Assembly: GCF_020009625.1 (NCBI RefSeq)
Contig: NZ_JAIHLP010000002.1
Span: forward strand, 3,038,001 to 3,102,000
DNA from: Leifsonia poae
Lineage (GTDB): Bacteria > Actinomycetota > Actinomycetes > Actinomycetales > Microbacteriaceae
Direction of reading: 5' to 3'
DNA: 64,000 nt
Position 1 is the stretch's first letter; every line of letters starts with the position of its first letter. Made by a program: the position numbers and the translations under genes. Shown here one piece after another: positions 55,132 through 62,000 of the stretch. A model generated the notes under the pieces. That model saw only the letters and a program-made list of their open reading frames with translations. It had not been told where the DNA came from and ran no database searches.

Positions 55132-56540
55132 CGCGGCACTCTCTGTTCACGAGTGGATCTGCGCGCCAGTCCGGTCAGAATCAGACCTCCGACGAAGGCG
55201 AACAGACCGGCCCCGGCGGCGGGCAAGGTCAGCTCGAGGCCCGTGTTCGCCAGCTCCGTCGCGGCGACGGCGGAGGGGTCCGCGGGCGAGGGCTGCGGGT
55301 CTGCTGGAGCACTGCCGGGCGGAGTGGTGCCGGGCGGGGCGGTGCCGGGCGGGTGGGGTGGATCGGCCGGCACCGTCGCGGTGACGGTTGTGCGAGCGGC
55401 GACCGTGTTGTTCGCCGAGTTCGGGTCGGGAGGGTTCGCACTCGAGACGAACGCGTTGTTCGTCAATGTTCCAGCGGCAGTGCCCTCGACCTTGGCGACG
55501 ATCGTGAAGGTCGATGACGCACCCGCAGCGAAGCCGCCCGGATACGAACAGGTCGCCCCACCGTGACCGCCCACGGCGGGTACCGTCGGGCAGGTCCACC
55601 CTGGCGCGACCGTCAGCGAGACGAACGTCGTCTGCGCGTCGAGATTGTCGGTGAAGCTCGTTCCGGTCGCGGCGTCGGGGCCGTTGTTGACGACCAGCGC
55701 CGTGTAGGTGATCGTGCCGTTCGCTGCGACGGTGCCGGGGGCGGTCAGCGTCACGGCGAGGTCGGCGGAGGAGGGCTCGATGCTCGTGGAGATCTGTGTG
55801 AAGTCGTTGGACGAGACCGGATCGGTCGGAGTGTGGGTCTGCGCTGCCTGATTGGTGATGCCCACCGAGTTGGCTGCGACATGGACGGTGAGGGTGAACG
55901 ACACGCTCTGCCCGACGGGCAGGGTCGTGGCGGGATCGCTCTGACAGGTGAAGGCACCCACGATGTCGCCGACGGCCCGAGGCTCGCAGCTCCAGCCGGG
56001 CGGGATGGTCAGCGACCGGAACGTCGACAGTCCCGTCAGCGAGTCCGTCATGATCAGGTTCGTCGCATCGAGTGGTCCCGCGTTGTGGAGGGTCATCGTA
56101 TAGGCGATGTCGACGTTCGCCGGGGTCGACGCCGGACCGGACATGGCGATCCCGACGTCGCTGAACGGCACGGCGACCGTGACGGTGATGAAGCCGTTGG
56201 GGGAGAGGCACGTTCCGCCCGCATCCGCGACACAATAGGCGATCACGTCGGTGCCGGGAACGTTCGTGCTCGGAGCGTAGGTCAGCGCGCCGTTGGGGGA
56301 GAGCGTGCCGACTCCCCGGCTGAACGTTCCGCCCACCAGTTTCGCGATCGCGCCGGGCGGCACATCGGTGTCGTTGGCGAGCACACCGGGTGCGCCGACG
56401 GAGAGCGTCTGACCGACCTGGATGGTGTACGCATCACTGACGGCGACGGGAGCCGAAGCGGCGGCGGCCTGCGGGATGCGAGCGAGGCCGAGTCCGGCCG
56501 CTGCGGCCGGGGCCGAAGCGCAAGCGAAGCCGACGGCCAT
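55128..56540 (-). CDS. DUF11-repeat surface protein with LANTG sortase motif
   Basis: 470 residues from ATG 56540. After a hydrophobic start there is a cadherin/Ig-like domain (about 33-125: ANDTD, GALTYAP, VIAYCVADAGGTC), then two DUF11 repeats (about 128-255 and 258-385, each with ATN/ATG-type LxxTDSL strands and PxGWSC/T cysteines). A Pro-rich linker precedes LANTG, a membrane helix (AGLFAFVGGLILTGLA) and a basic tail, the layout of a sortase-anchored wall protein. LAxTG is the class E sortase signal. The 56540 start lacks a charged N-region; see the finding on a possible start at 56598. Confidence 0.83.
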   Translation of the reverse strand: MAVGFACASAPAAAAGLGLARIPQAAAASAPVAVSDAYTIQVGQTLSVGAPGVLANDTDVPPGAIAKLVGGTFSRGVGTLSPNGALTYAPSTNVPGTDVIAYCVADAGGTCLSPNGFITVTVAVPFSDVGIAMSGPASTPANVDIAYTMTLHNAGPLDATNLIMTDSLTGLSTFRSLTIPPGWSCEPRAVGDIVGAFTCQSDPATTLPVGQSVSFTLTVHVAANSVGITNQAAQTHTPTDPVSSNDFTQISTSIEPSSADLAVTLTAPGTVAANGTITYTALVVNNGPDAATGTSFTDNLDAQTTFVSLTVAPGWTCPTVPAVGGHGGATCSYPGGFAAGASSTFTIVAKVEGTAAGTLTNNAFVSSANPPDPNSANNTVAARTTVTATVPADPPHPPGTAPPGTTPPGSAPADPQPSPADPSAVAATELANTGLELTLPAAGAGLFAFVGGLILTGLARRSTREQRVPR

Positions 56541-56701
56541 CAGGACGGCGAGGCGGCGGAGCCGTCTTTTTCGCCGAAGCAGGGTGTCTGGCTCGCATCC
56601 TGGGCCTCATCTCACACGCGATCGCGGGCATTCGGGTGGGCGCGGATCCGGTCGAACCCTTCCGAAGAGTAGGAGCATCCGGACCATGCCGCAATCTTTC
56701 A

Positions 56702-56714
56702 TGCATATAATGCA
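56702..56714. promoter_or_regulatory. Leaderless promoter and dyad of the IclR gene
   Basis: A perfect TATAAT (56706-56711) ends eight bases before ATG 56719, placing the expected transcript start on or next to the A of the ATG. The same bases form the dyad TGCAT-ATA-ATGCA (56702-56714), a plausible autoregulatory site. No good -35 match is seen. Confidence 0.6.
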
Positions 56715-56718
56715 ACCC

Positions 56719-57483
56719 ATGACGTCAGCCGGGGGAGCGTACTCGTCGCTGGCCAGAGGGCTGGAAGTCCTCGAAGCGATCGGCTCGGGCGAGCGGAGCG
56801 TCGCCTCGCTGAGCAGGAGGTTCGAACTCGATCAATCGGCCATGTCGAGACTCGTCGCCTCCCTGGAGGCGGGTGGCTGGGTCACCCGTGCCGAGAACGG
56901 ACCCGTTCTGGGGCCTCGCGCCGCCGTGCTCGGCGCGGGGAGTGCGCAGCGCAGCCTCTCTCGCCGGGCAGAACGCCTGACGCACGTCATCTCCGGGCTC
57001 ACCGGCTGCGACGCGGTCGCGAGTGTCCTCAGCGGAAGCCGAGGCTACTACCTCGCCGTCTCGAAGGGGCCGGAAGACCTCTACGACTACGTGCCGGTTT
57101 TCGACCCGGCCCCGGTCTGGGCGAGTGCGGTGGGTCAGGTCATGGCCTCCCAGCTCGAGGACGAGGCGGCGCTGGCCCTCCTCCCGCCCGATCCGCTGCC
57201 GGCGACGGGCCCGAACACCATCACCACCGCGAGTCGTTTCCGCGACAGGCTGCAGCGGATCAGAGAACAGGGGAGCCTCATCGAGGTCGAGGAGTACCTT
57301 CCCGGGTTCGCCTGCCTGGCGGTGCCGTGGCCGGGCGCTCTCCCGCTCCAGGGGGCACTCGCCTGCGTCTCCGTCGTGGAACGGATCACGGCCTCGACGG
57401 CTCTGATCGAGCGGGTGCTCCGCGCCGCCGCGAAACCGGGCAGTTCGGAACGGACGATCATCGCCGCCGCGGCGGCGCACTAG
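56719..57483 (+). CDS. IclR family transcriptional regulator
   Basis: 254 residues from ATG 56719 (in-frame ATGs at 56701 and 56710 would lie within the -10 element). Winged helix-turn-helix: SSLARGLEVLEAIGSGERSVASLSRRFELDQSAMSRLVASLEAGGWVTR (about 8-57). The IclR effector domain follows (GCDAVASVLSGSRGYYLAVSKGPEDL, PVWASAVGQVMASQL, EVEEYLPGFACLAVPWPG), in which the conserved small-molecule pocket segments can be followed. It overlaps the end of the convergent glycosyltransferase remnant. Target genes are not obvious in the window. Confidence 0.9.
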   Translation: MTSAGGAYSSLARGLEVLEAIGSGERSVASLSRRFELDQSAMSRLVASLEAGGWVTRAENGPVLGPRAAVLGAGSAQRSLSRRAERLTHVISGLTGCDAVASVLSGSRGYYLAVSKGPEDLYDYVPVFDPAPVWASAVGQVMASQLEDEAALALLPPDPLPATGPNTITTASRFRDRLQRIREQGSLIEVEEYLPGFACLAVPWPGALPLQGALACVSVVERITASTALIERVLRAAAKPGSSERTIIAAAAAH

Positions 57484-58110
57484 CCCTCGCGCACCCCGGC
57501 GTCGGGTCGGAGCAGACGCGCGAGGTGATCGGCGGCGGTGCGGGAGCCGTCGGCGGCGCGTTCGCGACGGGCGACGTCGTGTGCCGCCGCCCGGAACCGT
57601 GGATCGGCGATGATCGATCGGATCGCTTCGGCGATGACCGCGGATTTCGCGCTCTTCTTCAGGGTGAGGCCGAGTCCTGCATCCTGGATCGCGGAGCCGA
57701 CCAACGGCTGATCCATCAGCGGGTGCATCGGGATCACCAGACAGGGCACCCCGTTGATCAGCGCCTTCATCGTCGTGGAATGTCCGCCGTGCGACACGAC
57801 CAGATCGACGGTGGGCATGATCGCGGTGTGATCGGCGAACTCGACCACACTCACGTTCGCCGGCGGCGAGAGCTGCTGCGCCGTCGCCATACCGCCGGTC
57901 GTGACGATGGCGTCGACCGGAAGGAGCGAGAGGGCGGAGACGATCCGGCGGTAGACCTCGACCTGTCCCGGAAACCAGGTCGTGCTCAGACTCACCAGCA
58001 CTCTCGGCCGTTCGGGGTGCTCCGATTCGCCGACCGCATTCGCGTTCGGTTCGGTCGGGCATACCCGTCCGGCGGCAGGTCCTCGGAGAGCGCCTGAATG
58101 TCGTATTCAC
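57480..58110 (-). pseudogene. Remnant of a UGT/MGT-type glycosyltransferase (C-terminal half)
   Basis: Frame carrying ERPRVLVSLSTTWFPGQVEVY then the family donor-site segment VDLVVSHGGHSTTMKALINGVPCLVIPMHPLMDQPLVGSAI and LTLKKSAKSAVIAEAIRSIIAD. This is the C-terminal nucleotide-sugar half of a macrolide-type glycosyltransferase (normally ~400 residues). Only about 200 codons remain. The frame is open upstream only to about 58110, has no ATG there, and its first usable start is GTG 58001 in mid-domain. The N-terminal acceptor half is absent, replaced by a different gene fragment. Non-functional by inspection. Confidence 0.8.
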
Positions 58111-58438
58111 AGGAGTATCGGTGGCCGTCCTGGGCGGTGTAGCTCATCGGGATGGAGGCGAGAGTCACCGGGTCCCCGGCGTGCGTGATTCCCTTGCTGT
58201 TGATGTAGATTCCGCCCAACGCGGTGGCAGCGGTGAGCGCGAGCGCGCCCGGTCCCACCACGGGGACCCAGAGCAGGCGCCGCTTCGTACGTGGACGTGG
58301 AGCAGTGCCGGCGGCGACAGCGGCTTCCGTCTCCCCACCAGGGCGATGGCTTCCGCACGCACGGCCTCGTGGGCCGCTAGGGAATGCGGGGCCGCGTCCC
58401 GTAAGAGGTCGTCTAGTGTCGATGTCGTTGCTTCTCAA
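57992..58438 (-). pseudogene. Truncated, frame-disturbed single-pass membrane protein
   Basis: An open frame from TTG 58438 to 57992. Its reliable part is TKRRLLWVPVVGPGALALTAATALGGIYINSKG (a membrane helix after a basic stretch) and the following outside part PVTLASIPMSYTAQDGHRYSCEYDIQALSEDLPP. Upstream of about 58345 a second frame (LDDLLRDAAPHSLAAHEAVRAEAIALV) is far more protein-like, with the switch at a CCCC run (58333-58336). Downstream of about 58060 it runs into the glycosyltransferase remnant in the wrong frame. The layout (helical cytoplasmic N-part, one helix, outer domain) recalls small anti-sigma-like or CU044_5270-like actinobacterial proteins. Family not assigned. Confidence 0.5.
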
Positions 58439-58982
58439 TCCTTCCTCAGTCCGCAGAAGCGGACACCGTCACTAACGGCATGGCCGGAACCGGCGGAAGT
58501 GTCGCAGTCGATCAAGAACTCAATCGAAAATGAGCATCGGCCGTCCCCGAAAGACGTGCCATAGGTTGCTGCAAGCAACAGCCACCTTCCGGCGGTCTTT
58601 GCACGCTCGGCTCCCACGCCAAGTGGAGGCCTGTTGATAAGTGGACACGCGCAACGCCGGTGCATTGTGCGCTCAGGATTGGGAATTCGGGCGCGAAGTC
58701 CCGGTACGGCCAGCATGCTGATGCGTACGGGAAAATGCCTAGTGTCACTTACCCAATTCACGTGAATACGTACTGGTCGGGCGCGTGAAAAGTCATCAAT
58801 GGTGATTGGAATGTCGGCGCCGACGCGAGCTGTCAATGTCTGTGGCCCCCGGTAAAATTCTGGTGTGGGCAAAAAAGTTTGAAAACACTACATGTAGTGG
58901 AATGACAAGAGTGTCATTAGGGTTATATAGTGGGTGAACACCGCGCAAAGCGGTGGCAACGAGACTTCTAGGGGAGGCCATC
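58439..58982. other. 544-base AT-richer intergenic region
   Basis: No convincing gene; a 145-codon minus-strand frame (58435-58872) shows no recognisable family and is not supported. The stretch is less GC-rich than its surroundings and has several dyads: GTTGCT-GCA-AGCAAC (58565-58579), ATTCACGTGAAT (58756-58767), CACTACATGTAGTG (58886-58899) and AATGACA-AGAG-TGTCATT (58901-58918). The last two sit at the promoter of the 28-codon ORF. Confidence 0.6.
58886..58931 (+). promoter_or_regulatory. Promoter with two palindromes ahead of the 28-codon ORF
   Basis: A perfect 14-bp palindrome CACTACATGTAGTG (58886-58899) lies directly before AATGACA-AGAG-TGTCATT (58901-58918), whose first arm holds the -35-like ATGACA (58902-58907). 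A TATATA/TATAGT -10 follows at 58924-58931 with 16-18 bp spacing. The first palindrome loosely resembles an NrdR-type box, a weak comparison. Confidence 0.65.
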
Positions 58983-59069
58983 ATGGACTACGAAAACAGC
59001 GACAGCGTTGGCGGCTACTCGGTTCCCGTCGACCCCATGGACCTGCTGCAGTGCGACAGCTGCCAGTAA
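58983..59069 (+). CDS. 28-residue peptide ORF with C-terminal CDSCQ
   Basis: ATG 58983 to TAA 59069. Acidic peptide beginning MDYENSDSVGGYSVPVDP and ending MDLLQCDSCQ, with a C-x-x-C pair two to five residues from the end. Support for translation: an AGGGGAGG ribosome site (58970-58977) five bases upstream, a good promoter with palindromes, and a dedicated terminator 18 bases after the stop. No hydrophobic signal, so not a classical secreted peptide. The leader-like acidic N-part and short Cys-containing end recall RiPP precursors or metal-binding or regulatory micropeptides, but no maturation enzyme is nearby. Function unknown. Confidence 0.6.
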   Translation: MDYENSDSVGGYSVPVDPMDLLQCDSCQ

Positions 59070-59087
59070 GGCGCTAGCACCGAGCAC

Positions 59088-59123
59088 GAGAACCCCGGCG
59101 GCCCTTCGGCCGTCGGGGTTCTC
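59088..59123 (+). terminator. Terminator after the 28-codon ORF
   Basis: 15-bp stem GAGAACCCCGGCGGC / GCCGTCGGGGTTCTC with one G-T pair and a loop containing TTCG, followed by CCGTTTCC. A strong intrinsic terminator that isolates the small ORF from the MaoC/MurB operon. Confidence 0.85.
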
Positions 59124-59159
59124 CCGTTTCCAGGGCCGGCCTTCCCCAGCGGCCGTCCG

Positions 59160-59165
59160 TAGAAT
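59160..59165 (+). promoter_or_regulatory. -10 element of the MaoC/MurB operon (leaderless)
   Basis: TAGAAT ends seven bases before GTG 59173, so the transcript would start at or next to the start codon. This supports GTG 59173 rather than ATG 59164 as the translation start. Confidence 0.6.
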
Positions 59166-59172
59166 GGGTCGG

Positions 59173-59619
59173 GTGCCAGTGAACCCAGAACTTGTGGGGC
59201 GGGAGTTCCCGCCCACTGCGCCCTACCTTGTGGGGCGCGAGAAGGTGCGCGAGTTCGCGCGTGCCGTCTACGCCACCGACCCGATCAGCTTCGAGGTGGC
59301 GGCCGCGCAGGCCGCCGGCCACGCCGACCTCGTTGCCCCGCCGACATTCGCCGTGGTGGTGCAGGAGCAGACGCTCGCCCAGCTGCTGGCTGAACCCGAT
59401 GCGGGAATCGACTTCAGCCGGGTGGTGCACGGCGACCAGCGGTTCACCTTCACCCGACCGATCGTCGCCGGCGACGAACTCACCGCCACCCTCCGTGTGG
59501 CGAGCGTCAAGACGCTCGGAGCGCACGCGATGGTGACCGCCGAATCCGTGATCGTCGACGCCGCTGGTGCGCACGTCGTCACCGCGATCTCCACCCTTGT
59601 CGTTCGAGGAGACGAGTGA
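59173..59619 (+). CDS. MaoC-like dehydratase, HadA/FAS1-like N-terminal type
   Basis: 148 residues from GTG 59173 (PVNPELVGREFPPTAPYLVG). Hot-dog fold of the FAS1-like dehydratase type: EKVREFARAVYA, LVAPPTFAVVVQEQTLAQLLA, VVHGDQRFTFTRPIVAGDELTATLRV. It pairs with the second MaoC-like gene as HadA with HadB, the non-catalytic and catalytic subunits of (3R)-hydroxyacyl-ACP dehydratase. In actinobacteria this pair commonly sits just before murB, as here. Its TGA shares a base with the next ATG. Confidence 0.88.
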   Translation: MPVNPELVGREFPPTAPYLVGREKVREFARAVYATDPISFEVAAAQAAGHADLVAPPTFAVVVQEQTLAQLLAEPDAGIDFSRVVHGDQRFTFTRPIVAGDELTATLRVASVKTLGAHAMVTAESVIVDAAGAHVVTAISTLVVRGDE

Positions 59620-60041
59620 TGCCCGACTTCGACACCCTCACCGTCGGCGACGTGATCGCCGAACGAAGCTACGAGCTCCGCCGCGACTCCCTCGTGCGCT
59701 ACGCGGGCGCATCCGGGGACTTCAACCCCATCCACTACCGCGACGACGTCGCCACCTCGGTGGGGCTACCCGGCGTGATCGCACACGGGATGCTCACGAT
59801 GGGTCTCGCCGTGCAGCCGGTCGTCGACTGGGCGGGAGATCCGGCCCGGGTGGCCGACTACCAGGTGCGGTTCACCCGCCCGATCGTTGTCGACCCGGCC
59901 GTCGGCGCCACCGTCTCGGTCACAGCGAAGATCGGCCAGCTGGATGCGGAGGCGCGGGCCGCCCGCGTGGACCTCACCGTACAATTCGACGGTCAGACGG
60001 TGCTCGGCAAGGCGCAGGTGCGCGTCACGTTCGACCGATGA
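59619..60041 (+). CDS. MaoC-like dehydratase, catalytic HadB type
   Basis: 140 residues. Contains the hydratase-2 motif ASGDFNPIHYRDDVATSVGLPGVIAHGMLTMG, with catalytic Asp and His (about 31 and 36). Hot-dog strands DYQVRFTRPIVVDPAVGATVSV follow. With the upstream gene it probably dehydrates 3-hydroxyacyl thioesters, either in fatty-acid elongation or in breakdown. ATG 59619 is preferred over the GTG directly before it. It overlaps the murB start (ATGA). Confidence 0.9.
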   Translation: MPDFDTLTVGDVIAERSYELRRDSLVRYAGASGDFNPIHYRDDVATSVGLPGVIAHGMLTMGLAVQPVVDWAGDPARVADYQVRFTRPIVVDPAVGATVSVTAKIGQLDAEARAARVDLTVQFDGQTVLGKAQVRVTFDR

Positions 60042-61180
60042 CCGGCGTCGCCGCCCCCGCCCTCGCCACCCTGACGACGCTGCAGGTGGGCGGTGTTCCC
60101 GAGCGGTTCATCGAACCGTTCAGGCGTGACGAGCTGATCGAAGCGGTTCGGAACGTGTGGGCCGACGGCGACGACTGGCTGCTGCTCGGCGGCGGCTCGA
60201 ACACCGTCGCCGGCGACGACGGCTTCGAGGGCACCGTGATCCACCTCGTCACCCGCGGCATCGAACGGCTCGACGCACCGGCCGGCCGGGTGCGGCTGCG
60301 GGTGCAGGCGGGCGAGCCGTGGGATGCGCTTGTCGCGTTCACCGTGCGCAACGGCTGGTCGGGCGTCGAAGCCCTCTCCGGAATCCCGGGATCCACTGGT
60401 GCCGCGCCGGTCCAGAACATCGGCGCCTACGGGCAGGAACTGGAGTCGGCACTGCTCGGCGTGGAGTTCCTCGACGAGGCGACCGGTGGCATCCGACGGC
60501 TAGGCCGGGCCGAACTCGGGCTCGGGTACCGCACCTCTGTGCTCAAGCGGGGGATGCGCGGCGTCGTCCTCTCGGTCGACCTCGAACTGACCGACGGCAA
60601 CGAGCCCGGCGGAATGGGCGCCCCGCTCAGCGCGCCGATCGGGTACTCGCAGCTCGCCGACTCGCTCGGTGTCGTGCTCGGGTCGCGGGTGCCGGTCGCC
60701 GAACTCCGACGTTCGGTTCTCTCACTACGCGCCGCCAAAGGGATGGTGCTCGACCCGCGTGACCCCGACACGGCGAGTGCCGGATCGTTCTTCACCAACC
60801 CGATCGTCTCCGAGAATTTCGCGCGCTCCCTGCCGTCGAACGCCCCTCGCTGGCCGGTGACGCCTCCCGAGCCGGACACGGTGCTGGGGCTGAACGGCGG
60901 CGGGGTCTACCCGGATGAGATCCCGCGCTTGGCCGGCGGGCCGTACTCGGTGAAGCTCAGTGCGGCGTGGCTGATCGAGCAGTCGGGCATCCGTCGGGGG
61001 TTCGCGTTGCCGGGGTCGCAGGCGGCCATCTCGACCAAGCACACGCTCGCGATCACCAACCGCGGTGGGGCGACGGCCTCCGAAATCGTGCAGCTGGCCT
61101 CGTATGTGCAGGCGCGGGTGCAGTCCGAGTTCGGGGTGCTGCTGCATCCCGAACCGCTCCTCGTCGGCGTCGTGCTCTAG
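60038..61180 (+). CDS. murB: UDP-N-acetylmuramate dehydrogenase
   Basis: 380 residues. MurB landmarks: LTTLQVGGVPERFIEP, the FAD pyrophosphate loop LLLGGGSNTVAGDDGF, GVEALSGIPGSTGAAPVQNIGAYGQE, the active-site YRTSVLK, and the catalytic serine in DPDTASAGSFFTNPIVS. The C-terminal KLSAAWLIEQSGIRRGF and HTLAITNRGGATASEI complete the substrate domain. It reduces enolpyruvyl-UDP-GlcNAc to UDP-MurNAc with NADPH in the cytoplasm, an essential step in peptidoglycan synthesis. Confidence 0.96.
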   Translation: MTGVAAPALATLTTLQVGGVPERFIEPFRRDELIEAVRNVWADGDDWLLLGGGSNTVAGDDGFEGTVIHLVTRGIERLDAPAGRVRLRVQAGEPWDALVAFTVRNGWSGVEALSGIPGSTGAAPVQNIGAYGQELESALLGVEFLDEATGGIRRLGRAELGLGYRTSVLKRGMRGVVLSVDLELTDGNEPGGMGAPLSAPIGYSQLADSLGVVLGSRVPVAELRRSVLSLRAAKGMVLDPRDPDTASAGSFFTNPIVSENFARSLPSNAPRWPVTPPEPDTVLGLNGGGVYPDEIPRLAGGPYSVKLSAAWLIEQSGIRRGFALPGSQAAISTKHTLAITNRGGATASEIVQLASYVQARVQSEFGVLLHPEPLLVGVVL

Positions 61181-61197
61181 CTCCCTAGAATGGCCAC

Positions 61198-61869
61198 ATG
61201 GCCGCCACCACCACCCGCACGCTCGTGCTCGGGGTCGTGCGGTTGTTCGCCCCCGCCAACGGGTACCAGCTGCGGCGGGAGCTGCTGTCGTGGAACGTCG
61301 ACTCCTGGGCAAACGTCAACCCCGGCTCGATCTACTCGATGCTCGCCACGCTCTCCAAACAGGGGATGATCGAGGCCCATGCCGTTCCGGACGGTGCGCG
61401 GGCGGTCACCGTATACACGATGACGGAGCCGGGCGGTCTCGAACTGGACCGCCTCATCCGTGACGGGCTCAGTACGGTGTCGGCGATGGATCCGAGCGCG
61501 TTCCGCGTGGCCCTCAGTTTCGCGCCGCTGGTGTCGCGAGCCGACTTCCTGGAGCTACTCACCGGGCGTCTCGACGCGGTCCGTCGTGGCGCTGGCGGTC
61601 TGAAGGCCGAGGCGGCCACGATCCTCGACGTGCGCTCGGCGCCGCCGCATGTGGGCTATTCGCTCGACCTGGAAGCGCGGATGCTGCAGACCGAGGCCGA
61701 GTGGATCGTCGACCTGCTCGAGGTCGTGCGCGGCGGCGGACTGGATTTCGCGGGCGAGCCGGAGACCTGGATGGCCCCGACCGACGACGCCGGCTGGGAG
61801 ATGGTACGCGAGAGTGCACGCTACCGCGAACAGCTCGAACGGATGGATTCGTCGCCGCGCAAGGCGTAG
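61198..61869 (+). CDS. PadR family transcriptional regulator
   Basis: 223 residues. PadR winged helix: TLVLGVVRLFAPANGYQLRRELLSWNVDSWANVNPGSIYSMLATLSKQGMIEAHAV (about 7-63), followed by a long helical Vir_C-like domain ending ARYREQLERMDSSP. A TAGAAT element eight bases before the ATG suggests a leaderless message, as for the MaoC operon. It lies directly upstream of an ABC exporter of the DrrAB type, the common pairing in which PadR represses the exporter. A symmetrical site in the exporter promoter fits. Confidence 0.9.
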   Translation: MAATTTRTLVLGVVRLFAPANGYQLRRELLSWNVDSWANVNPGSIYSMLATLSKQGMIEAHAVPDGARAVTVYTMTEPGGLELDRLIRDGLSTVSAMDPSAFRVALSFAPLVSRADFLELLTGRLDAVRRGAGGLKAEAATILDVRSAPPHVGYSLDLEARMLQTEAEWIVDLLEVVRGGGLDFAGEPETWMAPTDDAGWEMVRESARYREQLERMDSSPRKA

Positions 61870-61900
61870 TCTCGCCGTTCCGGTGGTGGAGCAGACACTC

Positions 61901-61929
61901 TTGACAGTCATTGTTCAAAATTGAATAAT
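61901..61929 (+). promoter_or_regulatory. Promoter and PadR-type operator of the exporter operon
   Basis: TTGACA (61901-61906), 17-base spacer, AATAAT (61924-61929): a near-consensus sigma-70-type promoter. Overlapping it is ATTGTTCAA-AA-TTGAATAAT (61910-61929), a 20-bp dyad with one mismatched pair, placed to block the -10 region. The adjacent PadR-family protein is the obvious candidate ligand-responsive repressor. Confidence 0.85.
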
Positions 61930-62000
61930 CACGTTTGAATAACCCGCGTCAACAGTCGGCACCTCCGTCGCACACGTCAAGCCCAACCGAAGGAGCAACG

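Noticed and set aside
58435..58872. 145-codon minus-strand frame in the AT-richer region
   Set aside because: No recognisable family or motif, no ribosome site, and it covers the dyads and promoter region of the small ORF.
58886..58899. CACTACATGTAGTG as an NrdR box
   Set aside because: It resembles one box, but NrdR sites normally come as a spaced pair before ribonucleotide reductase genes, and neither condition is met here.
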